In this document: positions 20,141 to 32,100 of the stretch, one piece after another
How positions within the stretch are numbered: the first letter of the stretch is position 1
Layout of the letters: every line of letters begins with the position of its first letter
Source of the DNA: Trebouxia sp. TZW2008
Lineage: Eukaryota; Chlorophyta; Trebouxiophyceae; Trebouxiales; Trebouxiaceae
DNA length: 64,000 bases
NCBI GenBank assembly: GCA_002118135.1
Contig: BDIU01000052.1
Coordinates: forward strand, 1 to 64,000
Direction: 5' to 3'
Position numbers and translations under genes: made by a program
Notes under the pieces: generated by a model
The model's database searches: none
What the model was told of the DNA's origin: nothing
Seen by the model: the letters and a program-made list of their open reading frames with translations, nothing else

Positions 20141-22681
20141 AGGAGCAAGTGCTGAAACTCTACTTTACTCTCAAATGGCAAATGTGCTGTAGCGATACCT
20201 CATCATTCATCATTCGCACAACAAAGATTGTTCCCAAGGCTTGGCCACGAACCATGCCCATCATCATCAACTAGCCACAGTTCAGCATGCACATATAGAA
20301 ATGACATTTTGCCCTGAACTGAACAGGATCTTGCTCCAGCACAGCAGAATGTTTCACTACTTTGCTTCAACCAACTTACTGACTGTTCAAATCACTTGCA
20401 CACATGCGACCATCAGCAGTCAGCACTCACAAACTGAACTTCGATACGGCATGACAGAATTTATGCCTTACAATCGGACAAGGTGTCACTCTGTTCAACC
20501 TGCACCCCAGAAAGCACGTCAAGTGGGCTGTCAAGCTCAGTGTCATCCTGTGCGCATCAATCTCACAGAGTGCGTGTGAGCTGAAATGCAGCCAGCAAGA
20601 CATCAAATCTCACAGAAGCAGAAGAGTGTACTACAGCAGCTACATGTTACTACAGCATGCAATCCAGAAACATGCTTGAATGCTTCATTCTCATCTGCAA
20701 GATTTGCTGCATCAGGCTCAAAGCAACGATGGCCAGTGCAGTGGCGTACTACAGCTCGGTATGAAGTAGTGCCATTGCTCTGCTGTCATTGTGTGCTGTG
20801 TGAATATGGCTGTGCTGAGCATGCTTCGCATGAACAATTGCCGCAGTAAATCATGTGCGCCAGCCCATCAGTAAGTCAAACAGCTGAGAGTGCGCTACCT
20901 TTTTGCATCACAAAATGCAAATCTGCTGACAGTGCAGATGACTTCGGTTAACTTGACCTTGACCTGCAGTCAGGCATCACATGTTCCAACAGACTTGGAG
21001 GCAGCTCACGAGCGGGAGTATTGCACGCACTGTGCAGCTGCACGTGGATGCAGACCATGCTTTGCAGACCATGACGGATGTTGCGTCATTGACAGCCCTC
21101 TTGATTGCCTCACCTACAGCAGTGTCTGCCTGAGCTTCTGCAATGTCTAGAGAGCTCTGCAAGAGCAAGCTCACACGGCCAGTGTGAGTCTGTGCACTCA
21201 AGGTCGTCAGCACATTTGTGCGTGCAGCCAAACAGCCTTTTACGCCACATCACTGTGACAGTGGCTACGCGCCTTATTTTATCTGTATGGTGAGAGTACA
21301 ATGCTTGCGGCAAACAGACTGCTTATTCGGCCATTTTTCACAAGACTGCCTGTCCGTCTGCCACTCAACATCATAGGACAGAAGCAGGCAAAGATTTGAA
21401 CCTCTGGTCAACACGCTGCACAATTGTATTGGTAAATGTCAGAAGAGCCCTTTCTTGGAGTGCAGCATGTATCAATAGCTTGATGCTGCCAGGTGCTTCA
21501 TATGTGCAGGGCTGCCCTTCCACACAGCAACAGCCCCGCTGCTTGAGTTTTCTCATTGGCAGACAGCGCAGAGCACGACCACTGCTGCCTTGTCGCTCTT
21601 ACTGTGCCAGTGACTGACAATGTACATGCCGACACAAAGCGCCTGCGACATCAACTTGGCCCGCCCACTCGACTAGAGCTATAGCATGCTGCAGCACTGC
21701 TGTTCTTGGAGTACTGCTACACATGGGAGGTCAAGTGGGGCAGGCAGGCAGGCAGACATGAACTCAGCGCTTCAGCTGTTGCTCATGGCATGCATGTATG
21801 ATGTGCGTCACCTGGTGTGCACGGTGGAAACGGCTTGATTGGGCATGCTGAACATGGACAACTGCTGCAGCATGCTGAGTGTGGCAGATCACCACCAAGC
21901 AAGTCAGCTGAGGGCGCACTGCGTCTACTTCGTCAGAAAAAGGCACAAGCTGCTGAGGAAGTCAGATGGCTACCAGCAACTTGACCCTGACACATCACAG
22001 ATCATGATGGGCTTGTAGGTCGCATTTCATGAAAACAGGATCATTTTGCACACGACGCTGCTGCATGTTGAGCATGTCTTTGCCTTGCAGTGCTCTCTGT
22101 GGACTTCCATCAAGTCATTCACAGCCTACATAGACATAATGATTGCTGCGTGATTATTGTATAGCACAGTTGACAGCAGTGTCTGCTTTACATTTATCAC
22201 TGATGATGCAGTACTGGACGATGCAGAGCGACCTAGCTTTGCAAGCATGAGCTGTTGAATCCTGAGCTGTTGAGCTGCATGGACGCAATAAGACGTGTGC
22301 ATCACAACACGCCACTGCCGCATGGCAGTCATTGTGACTGCATATATATAGCGAGACTTCTTGGACAAACCGGCACAGTCAGACTGGGCTTAGTCAACTG
22401 CAATGTGCTCATAGCACTGCCTGTTGTCTGCGATCAGCACAGCCAGTCTGAGCTCCTCAGGACTGACTCAAACAGTTTTGAAATTGATGCATCATGCAGG
22501 CAGGAAGGCAGGCAGGCAGGCAGGCAGTTACGCCCTTCCAGATTCTAAATCTGGACAGTGTCAACTTGACAGTCAAGCAGTGTCAAAGCCCGGAAGCATA
22601 ACCGCTACAGCACAAACCGCCAGATGCCACGCAGCTGAAGCATTCGTTGGTTCAGCTGTTGTGACTAGCATTGTCTTCAGC
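20141..22681. other. Spacer between the two duplicates
   Basis: No gene could be supported. It holds short open frames only, (GGCA)n microsatellites at about 21740-21755 and 22497-22527, and many TGCA/GCATGC-rich stretches. The last few hundred bases should contain the PWWP-B promoter. Confidence 0.45.
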
Positions 22682-25600
22682 ATGGCGCCCGGTCTGCCGC
22701 TTCACGCGACACACCCTTATTCTCAGGCTCTGCGAGAGACAAAGTCCGGCATGTCCGGCAAGTATGGTAAGCTTGCTGCAAATGCAACCAATGTTGAAGT
22801 AGCGGTGCGCGGTCTGTGCCGCATTCATTGCTCCGCATATCCTGCGAATGGGTGACACGAACAGGTCTGCTCTGCAGGGCAGTATGGCCTGCCTGACATG
22901 ACCTTCATACCCACACCGGGTGAAAGGAACCATGTTACCGAGGTAGAGCAGGCTGTCGCAGGGACGCAGCTGCGTAATATGTCAGGTACGAAGCTTTGCC
23001 TGTGCGTGCAAAGCATTGTCTACTTGCCTGCAAAAGCTAAGACACGTCCTGACTGCAGATGACCAGCAAAACAGTCAGGAATTGGCGCATTACCCCTCTG
23101 AATCCTTTCACAGAGAGCTAGCCTCATTGCTAGCTTCTTGGGATGAAGGCAGTGCATTTGATGCAGCTGAGGCTTTTCCTGAGTTTGCACAGCAGTCCTT
23201 CGGTCCTGGCCAAAGTGATATGGCTAACGCAGCCATGTGGGAGGACTTTGATGTGTCTGGATTGCTTGATAGCAGCCCCCAGAGTGCAAGGGCAGGATGC
23301 GAAGTGAGCGCCCCCTTGCAGCCAGCAGAACTGTCAGAGGCTATCAACAAACCTCTTCGCTTTAAGAAAGGAGGCCGAGAGGCATTGCAGACACAGCAGG
23401 GACAGCGCCTCACAATGTCATCCTTGGCAAGCCGGTTGAACAGTGGCAGCCTAGATGTGATCCAGCTTGCTGCTGCTGCTGGTGCTGCTGCAATTGAGGA
23501 TGATGTTGGGTTTGACTTTGGGGCACCATCAGATGAGGAGGAGAGTGACACTGAAGATGTTCAGATGCAGCACCCAGATGTTGCAGTCAGCCAGGCTCAA
23601 GCTGCTGCAGCATTGCAAGCTCAGGGGGTGCCTGCACACATGGCCCAGGGAATTGCACCTCATGCAATTCAGCCTATGACAGGGACCAGCGCTCAGCCTG
23701 TGACAGCTCAGCTGCAGCCTTTGGCCCCGCCAAACAGGTTTCAGCGTGTTGCGCCACGCCAGGACCAGGCAGAGGCAGCAACCCTTGCTCAGGCAAAGGC
23801 CAGGCCTGCAGCCGATTCAGAACCATCACTCACCATGGCAAGTCAGCCACCATCACCTCAGTATGGGGTTCACCGTATGATGGAGCTTAGCCCTTCATCT
23901 CAGGTTCAAGATGCAGCTGAGGCTGCAGCTGCCAATGTGCCTGCATCCCTTGACATGCCCACTGCAGCGCCACACACCAAAGCCACTGTAGTCTTTGCTG
24001 AACCTGCTGTTACATATCTTGAGAAGGCAGCACAGCCAGATGCAGCTACTCAAGCGTCTCTAGCAGTGCTAGACCCCCAAGCTGATGTTGACATGTCTGA
24101 CTCTCCTGTGCCAGATGCTGAGCAGGCAGCACAGCCAGATGCAGCAGCCAAGGCTTCTGCAGCAGCGCCAGAGCCCCACATTGACAGTGACATGCGTGAA
24201 CCTGCTTTGCCAGACTTTGAGCCGGTGCCGCAGCCAGATGCAGTGTCACAAGTGCCATCTGACATTGGCATGGCTGATGCAGCTGTAAAAGGCATTGAAC
24301 AAGCAGCACAGTCAGCTCCATCCCCAAAATCACCTGCTGCGGCGGCACAAATCCAAGCTGGACCTACCTTGAATGATGTTGAGATGACTAGTGCAGCTGT
24401 GGCGAACACTGAGCAAGCAGCACAGCCAGCTGCAGCTCCTGAGGCACCCGCTGCACCTGCAATGGCTGATGCAGTCATGCTAGAGGCACATCAGGCAGAC
24501 TGTGAGCAGCAACCACCGGCCCAGACACAGTTTGTTGAAGCAATCTGTGAAAGGACGCGCTCCAGGAAGCGCACAGCTGAGCCTGAGCCTGAGCCAGCCA
24601 CTCATCTGGCAGCTGCTGCAGCAACTGTGGGTGATGCATCAGCTGCGCCTCAGAAGAAGAGGCAAAAACGCTCCCAGGCTGCTGCCACAGCTGTGCCTGG
24701 TGAGCTCCTAATGTCACACTGACTTTGCTGTGTGACAATTGCATTGTCATAAGAATGATATCCTTTTAATGAAGTTTCCTCAATCAAAGAGATCATTGCA
24801 GTCAGAACACAGTCATTGGTTCCCAATTGCACAGTCTTACTGTGCTCACAGTCAGAATGTCCTCATGTTGACTGTCCTTATAAGCAGAAATTACTGTAGC
24901 ATCAAAAGATGATGTTTTGGGCAACAAATTTAGGCTGTAATCACAATCTGCATGGCAAGCTTCAAAATGCAATGGATGTTGATGCAGGGCCAGCTAAGAG
25001 GCCAGCTGCCCCCAAAAGGAAGAAGGCCACTGCCTCAAGGGCGGCTGCCACAGCTGTGGGCAGTCAGAGGCCAGCTGTTGCTGAGAAGAAGAACACAAGG
25101 TCAAGGGCGGCTGCCACAGCTGTGGCTGCTGAGAGGCCAGCTGCCCTTCAAAGGCCAAAGCGCTCCAGGCCTGCTGCCACAGCTGTGGCTGATGACAGCT
25201 CAGCAGCCCCTCAGAGCAAGAGGCAGCGTCCCCCGCCTGCTGCCACAGCTGTGCCTGGTGAGGCCCTGGCTCTCTCATTCACCAGCTTTTGTGTGCAGCA
25301 GTGTTTTCTCCTGCTAACAACCGCTCTGGTCCCCAGCAAGATCTTCTTATATAAAGCTGTCCTTACTCAGAGGCAACACTGCAGTCAGATTGCAGTGATT
25401 GTCCCCCAATTGTGTTGTCCTACAGCATGAACGTACCTATATTGAGAGATCTTGTGAGATAAACACTGTGGCATCGAAAGCTAAACTTTGGCTTGTGTTA
25501 GAAGAATTGGGTACATTGTAGGGTCAGGGTCCCAGGATTGTACCATGTTGCATGGCAGGCTTCGAACCTGATGCGTGTTTATGCAGAGGCCAGTGTGAGG

Positions 25601-26450
25601 CCAGCTGCCCCTCAGAAGCAGACGACCACTGCCTCAAGGGCAGCAGCCCCAGCTGCGGCCGGCAGTGGGGCAAGGGCTGCAAGGGGCAGGGGGCGCAAGT
25701 CTGCAGCAGCCCCTGCCTGGGCCAAGCCTGTGTTGGAGAGTGAGCAGTTTGCTCAGGCTGTGAGTGATGGGGTGGTGTTTGCTAAGATGGTGGGCTACTC
25801 CCACTGGCCTGCTCAGGTATGCAATACAATTTGGAACTGTGCCATGGTAGCAGTCATGTGCAGTGGTCATGCAATGCTTGAGATTGTGCTAAAAAGCCTC
25901 CTGTGTCAGTTTTCAAGAAAGCATGGTAGCCAAATACTTGAGATTTGACGCTGAGCTGCACATCTTGCATTGACGTCCAGCATGTAAACAAGTCCCAGCA
26001 GTGTCACCTTTCAACACCTGGCGTTCACATGTGAGATGCACAACTTCCAATTCATGATGCTCAAGACCTTCAGCACAGTAGAACAAGGCGCAAGGCATCA
26101 CCTCCTGCCACCCAAACACTACCTTCTCAGGTTCTGTTGAAATGTAATTTCAGTTGCATTCATTGATGTTTGGCATGTTTACTGTACAGGTGCAGACACC
26201 AACAGCGCAGCAGAAGAAGGTGTTAGGCATCACCCGTCTGCCAGCGAATCAGTCATTCGTCATCTTTTTTGGTCCTGAGCACTCTTGCGAAATGGTGAGC
26301 AGCAAGCAGCTGCTGACCTTTGAGGCTGGACTTGGCAGCATGCAAGTCAGCAAGGCGTCAACTGGTATGAAGGCCGCCACTGATGAGGCTGCAGCCTTTG
26401 TGAAGAGCCGCCTTGCTCAGCCCATCACCACTGCTGCCAGACTGCAGTGA
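22682..26450 (+). CDS. PWWP-domain protein, copy B
   Basis: This is the paralogue of the 14447 gene. Exons 22682-22766, 22878-22985, 23059-24699, 24988-25257, 25587-25816 and 26190-26450 join in phase to about 864 aa. It starts MAPGLPLHATHPYSQALRET. It has the same acidic FDFGAPSDEEESD block, a longer Ala/Gln/Asp-rich region, the RxAATAV basic modules and a C-terminal PWWP domain (FAKMVGYSHWPAQ, then VLGITRLPANQSFVIFFGPE). Exon lengths of 85, 270, 230 and 261 bases are identical to copy A, while exons 2 and 3 differ. The PWWP core is more conserved than the disordered part. Both copies are open throughout, so both are probably expressed. A chromatin-reader role is inferred from the domain. 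Confidence 0.85.
24740..24897 (+). mobile_element. MITE relic in PWWP-B intron 3
   Basis: Shares 'cattgcagtcagaacacagt', 'ggttcccaattgcacagtc' and right end 'agaaattactgtag' with the family. It occupies the intron equivalent to that at 16270, so it predates the gene duplication. Confidence 0.6.
25345..25474 (+). mobile_element. MITE relic in PWWP-B intron 4
   Basis: Counterpart of 16900-17036, with 'ttactcagaggcaacactgc', 'attgtcccccaattgtgttg' and right end 'ataaacactgtgg'. Confidence 0.6.
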
Positions 26451-26721
26451 CTGGGCTCACGCCTAGTCACTGTTCCAGTCTGTCTTCAGTCTCCTTCTTT
26501 CTTGCCTGCTTCCTCTTCTTCACCTTCCTGTTCAGCTGCTTCATGTCTTTCTCTTCTTCACCTTCGGCACCTGCCTGATCTAGCTTTGTCTAATGTCTTC
26601 TGGTGCAAGTTGGGCATCAGTCCCGCTGCGCATGTCAATTCTGTGACACAGTGAAGACCAGCAGCAGCTGCCACAGGGTCTTCAGCCAGTCAAGCACCCC
26701 TCAGCAGCTCCAAATGTCATG

Positions 26722-26722
26722 C

Positions 26723-26752
<30 letters not shown>
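26722..26752 (+). repeat. Interrupted CAG tract, copy B
   Basis: About ten triplets, four CAG then TAG then five CAG, at the position paralogous to the pure (CAG)15 at 18299. Confidence 0.9.
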
Positions 26753-26753
<1 letters not shown>

Positions 26754-27008
26754 AATGCTGCCCACTGTTGTTCACCTAACCAATTGCAAAGTAGTCCTGT
26801 TTCAGCACTGTCACACCAGCATTGTAGCTATGATACTCCACCATCTAGCAACATCGCCATCGGCAACAGTATCACGATGACCTCCCAGCTGCATCGCGCA
26901 GAAGCTTGCCATCAGCCCTTATATAATCTGCAGCCCAGCTTATGCTACAGAATGGCGAAGCAGTGGCAGGTGTTATGCTCCTCATAGGCTAGCGCCGAGA
27001 CACACCTT

Positions 27009-27061
27009 CCCCCCCCCCCCCCCCCCCCCCCTCNNCCGCGACCACCCTCCCCCCCCCCCCC
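27009..27061 (+). repeat. C-rich tract with two ambiguous bases
   Basis: Two long C runs flank CTCNNCCGCG, with N at 27034-27035. This is the counterpart of the C-rich region in the first duplicate. The Ns mark a base-calling failure, so local length is uncertain. Confidence 0.95.
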
Positions 27062-29130
27062 ACCTCCCTCTTCAACCCATCTTGCAGTGCCCCGGGACCC
27101 GTCAGACCCCCCCAGTAGGCCTGCTTGAGTTCCACATCCATCCACACATACACAGACAGGTTTAGAGGCAGCTGCTCACTTATGCTGCACAAAGACCAGA
27201 ACTAATCGCCTGCCCTTCAGCCCATCTCGCAGTGCCCTCGAAGGGACCCCAGCGCCCTGCAATCCGCCTAACAGAGCCCAGGAAAACCCCCCTGGGCCTG
27301 TAAGCCAACTTGCAAGGGCCTGGACCATCCCCAAGTGGCCTGCTTTGATACAATTGCAACCCACTATATGCTACAGATACATAGACAGCTGCCGAAGTTA
27401 GGCTGTGAGTGTAGTGTACCTCTCCTTCCACGCTTTAGCCTGGTCAAAAGCTGGGATCCTCTCACATTCTAGAGCGTCAGTGCCCAGTCCAGCCCAGCTC
27501 CTCCAACCCCCAAACCCCAGCCCCCATCACCCCCCTCGCACCTCCCAAACCCAATCACCCAGGGTTGAGGCTGACCCCCATCTTGCTGATCCCTTCTGGC
27601 TACCTGAGTGCCACGTCCAGCATGCAGTGGCTTCACCCCAGCTTCTGAGGTGATGCTGATACGTCACAGGTTTCCAAGATCCCGCTGAGAAGCTTGCCAT
27701 TGCAAGGTATTGCACAACTGAGCAACATATGCTATTTGCATTGCGCTGCAGCCGATGCACATGGCTTCAAGCAACACTTTGAAACTGCACACCACTCAGC
27801 CGTTGCCGTCAGGAAGCATGTACTTGTCTTGATGTGCCATTGCTGTGCTTGATTGTCAATTTGTTCTGTCTACCACACCCAGTACTCAACTTTGTTGCAT
27901 TTCAGAAGATTGTCTTACACAGTAAAGCACTGTAAGTGCTTATGCCATATGGAGTTCAGCTGTCTGTGGTATCTTGCAGGTGTTTGAGTAATCAGTGACC
28001 CTCCTCATACACTCCCTTTCACGCTTCATCCAATATGACAGTACGGCCTTGACCCACCACCCCCTGCTGGTCATTTCAAACCACACGCAGCTCAGCCTCT
28101 TCAATGCTTCACTAGCAGCACAGCAGCTGAACAAAGCCCAACAGCAGGAACCTGCCCCACAAGACGAGCAGGAGCATTGTCTTGTTCAGGTGAGCCACAC
28201 AACAATTGATGTGTTTCTCCCATCTGTTTGCACAATACATGATGGCATTGGGTTAGGTTAGCACATAATCGAATTGTTTGGAGACAGTTGATTGCTTCTG
28301 TACGTACCTAGTTGGGCCTGCTGAGCCTGCCTAGCCCACCTTTATAATAAATAAAATAAGAATAACGATACGAAATAATTGTGCCAGTCACTCAACGCCA
28401 TGCCTGTCATGGCTGCTTTGGGTATGCCTGCTCGTCTTGTTGCATGAATGTGTTGAAATGCATGCACCTGTCTCATTCATGCATGGGCCTTGAAAGTTGT
28501 GGAATACGCCAATAGCGACTGTCTCATATCTCCAGCAACTGAGCTGGCTTGTTTGGCGCTGCAGGGTTGTGAGTGCTCCTTTTCGCTCTACAAGAGCGCT
28601 GTCAGGGCTGTGCCTGAAAAGCATTGGCCAACTCCAGCATGCAGCAACTGGAGCAGACGCCAAGACTCTAGTGTCATCACTTTAGGGGACTACGTTGCTG
28701 TTTGGCGCATGCTGAAACTTACAGCCCATGCTTTTGCCTACTGCTGACTGTCTCCATGCCATAAAGCATGCCGACCATCAATTAGCTCATGTTGAGCAGG
28801 ACTCGGCCTTTGATTTGATCTAGCAGAGCCAGACCATATCACTGCTTTGCTTGACGTCCAGGTATAATTTTTAGTCAGATTTGTAAGGTACAATTTGGTT
28901 TGTCAAATGACCTGCCATCATGGTCAGCAGCCAGTCGCCTTATAGCCGAGTGTGACATGACTCTTTCTACGGTTTAGCCTTGACTGCATCCGTCGAATGC
29001 ACATGAGAAGGCATTGTGAGTGAGCTGCATAGCTCGATAACACATGCTCGCTGACACCTGAAGCAAATTGCATGCAGCTGATAAGAAAGGAAGATCTTTG
29101 ACATCAGACGGCTTTCGCTTGTTCGGAGAC
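27062..29130. other. PWWP-B 3' flank, no supported gene
   Basis: It continues the duplicated flank and then unique DNA. Pieces matching 19595-20107 occur at 27980-28690 but with stops. A LINE end lies at 28276-28375. Nothing else could be supported before the lipase gene. Confidence 0.45.
28276..28375 (+). mobile_element. 5'-truncated LINE 3' end
   Basis: Encodes WRQLIASVRT followed by TAG, then the shared 3' UTR ('gggcctgctgagcctgcctag') and an A-rich tail 'ataataaataaaataag'. Same family as the copies at 3100 and 59120. Confidence 0.75.
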
Positions 29131-29137
29131 ACTGGGC

Positions 29138-32100
29138 TTGAACATTGCTGCCGATGCAACAGCCTGCCTGGAAAGGGCTTGCACCGTGCAAATTCAGCTG
29201 CAAGTTTCACTGCCAACAGCGGTGGGAAGTGGCTGCCGCCCCTTGCTCAGCTCAGGAATCTGGACCAGAGGCGGTACTGAAAAAGATGCTTTGCGATCGT
29301 TGACGAGGCCATTGATGTAAGCCATTAGCTCAGCTTTTCAATCTTTAGTCACGGAACTTTCGGAGCAAGCACTTGCGCTGAAGAGAACTTGTCCGCAATC
29401 AAGGCTTACGTCTGGCATCTGTCTTGGAATAGTCTGAGTCCGGGGAAGACAGCGGCTGCCGTGATCACAAACGTGTTTCGAGACTCGCCGTTTTTGTCGA
29501 TCAAAGCAACAATGCCGCTGCTTCAAATGCTCGCGACTGCACAAGAGGAGGAGAGTCTTGGTCATCTGCAAGACCTGACCAGTCCTGTGTTAGGGAAGCT
29601 GAAGGAGGCACTTATCTTCACGCGACTTGCAAATGCACAGCGGCGAGCTTTCGGAAGTCGGACTGTCGTTTTAGAAGGTCAGAATCTGCCTTTTCACTTG
29701 TCAAGATTGGTCTTGTTCATATTGGCACGTTGGTTACTTCACTTCCATTCTGCAGGTCTGTACGGAGCTGAGCTTCATGTCGGGTGGTTCGAAGAAGCAC
29801 GGCTGTTGCTGTTGGCGTACAAGGCAAGTTCGTCTGGTTTTGGCACGTTGAGCGCACTTATGACGCTGTCAGTAGCGGACGGCGGCTGTGATCTCAAGGC
29901 TGTTTGAGCTTTGACCTCTTGCCACTGCTGAGAATTGCTGTGTCTGCAGAATATCAACTGCAATGCCATGGACGACATGGCTAGACAGCAAGCAGCCAAG
30001 CACTATGTACCAGTTGTACAGCAACATGACGCCATGGTCTCGCCAGAATGGCTCAGAAAGATTTCCCCAGAAGCAGCTGTCCACACAGGCATTTGTCAGA
30101 TTTTTGAGAGCTTCAGAGACGGAGATCAGTGCTTAGCTCAGGTCATGAAGTCTATCACAGGCAAGTGCAGACAATCAGCCATCATGATCTTGCTAACTGC
30201 TTCAATGCAACCTCGTTCACCCGCACAAAGTCTGCAGACTGGTGTTACATCACCTTGTGTCTTACTAATAGTGCCTGAAAAGTCACGATCACTCCGCACT
30301 AAGCATCATTCGATGCCAAAGTCCTTTTCAACGTTGTCTGGCCATGCATAGATCTGCTCTCTGCAGCCATTGTTCATGCACAGAAATTTGTTGTCACAAA
30401 TCAACATATTGACTCAAATTGACTCGAGTCGATCCAGAATGAAAGGGCCTGTTTGTGCAGGTGGCATCACTCCCAGACGCATCACCAACGTGGGTTACTG
30501 TGTTGGGGGTTCTGTTGCCAGCTTAGCCGCAGTCTTCTCAGCTTTGCAATGTCCTACAGCAGATGTGCGCTGCATCACCTTCGGCTCCCAACTGGTCGGC
30601 AATGCTGCTTTTGCTGAGTCATTCAGGTATGTCGCTTCGCTCATAGCTCTTGCTGCATACTTTGTGCAGTATATTGGGTATGCAGTTGCACGACTGAGGG
30701 TCTCACATGGCTCTTCAGTGCCTCTGTGCGCACCTAGCAAGCTTCTGGCATCTCTGCTTGCATGCACCTTACTGTCATGATGATGGCAATAGCCTCAGTG
30801 ATGCCCAGAAGTGCTGTGGATATCATGCTACTCTGTTGTGGGTCTCGTGCGTAATGTGACAGTAGCAACGCTGCTTTGTACTTGAGGAACAGCCAGGTGC
30901 ATATGACACAAGTCTGTGCAGAGTTCCATTCGTGAGCACTGTGACTCAATGCATGGCTTGACTGCAGATGGCTCGTGGGGCTCAGCTATAGGGTAGTCTA
31001 CAGACGAGATCCTATACCCACATACAAACAGCGTAAGCTGATTCCTAATCTCAACAATGGGTTCGTGCACGTTCATGGGGAGATCTACATTGATGATGAA
31101 CAGCTGAAGCCTGGCAAGCAGCCAACTGGTTTTGACAAAGACCCTGATGATCACAGCTTGATGCGCTATGCTGAGGTGATGATCTTGGGAACATCACTCA
31201 TTCTGATTGCATGCTAGACAGGCTCAGCAGGCTCAGCTAGGTATGTACTAGGTGGAGCAATCAACTGTCTCCGACCACTTCGATCCTGTGCTATCCTAAA
31301 CCTTGGCCTGAAGCAGATACATCAGTGGATGATTGCATTGTTTGATGCAGCACTCATGCTTAACTTGCATTCTGAGCACACACTTTTGGTGTGGGCTATT
31401 AAATCTTGAACGCACTATGTCCCGTTGTCTTGCTCATGACTTTCAAAATCTGCAATATCAGTGCATACAGATTGCAGCATTTGCATGACAAAGCTGAGTC
31501 TAATGCTAGGGTTTATGGCTTGTCTTTGTGACATGCACTTTGTGTGCACTGTTTGATTTGCTGTTGCCATTTGCAGGCCATGGATGCCATCTGCCTAGCA
31601 TCATTTGAGCATGATTTTATCAACCTGTCAAATTTGTCAAGCTTAATATTGCCCTTTGCAGGCCATGCATGCCATCTGCCTGGCACACTTTGAGCGTGAC
31701 CGAGCGGCCGGAGGCAACCTGTACGCCAAGTTTGCCAAGTGCTACCTGCAGCTGGCAGGTGTGACACCTAAGCCCAAGGAAGGCGATACTGAGGTGAGTC
31801 ATCACTTAAGTCAATGGTCCCACTCAAAACAACTGCAAATGAGATGACTTGTTTGCAAAATCAATCTGTCGGCTTGTCTCTCTGTCAAAAGCTGACAAGG
31901 ATGCTGTCAGTTTTAGCATTTCCAAATGCAGGCACCACATCTTCCCTTTGTCAATACTGCCTTGATCAGTCACATGCGTTCAATGCATTGCTATGTAATG
32001 TTCATCATTGTTCACTTGAAGCATGCTACATGCAGGCGCCAACACATGACAAGGACACGTCAGCTGAGAACCAGCCTCGTGAAGGGCCATTTGACTTCAA

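Larger units (their letters stand above)
22682..28650 (+). repeat. Segmental tandem duplication, unit B
   Basis: Direct repeat of the unit starting at 14447: same gene, same downstream CAG tract, C-rich tract and GGACC/GGGCCTG blocks, then the 'gtttggcgctgcagggttgt' segment near 28555. Right boundary is approximate. Confidence 0.85.

Noticed and set aside
20977..21231. Minus-strand frame with helical segment LLLQSSLDIAEAQADTAV
   Set aside because: No partner exons or family could be found; likely chance.
27034..27035. Ambiguous bases as a scaffold gap
   Set aside because: Only two Ns inside a C run; base-calling failure is more likely than a gap.
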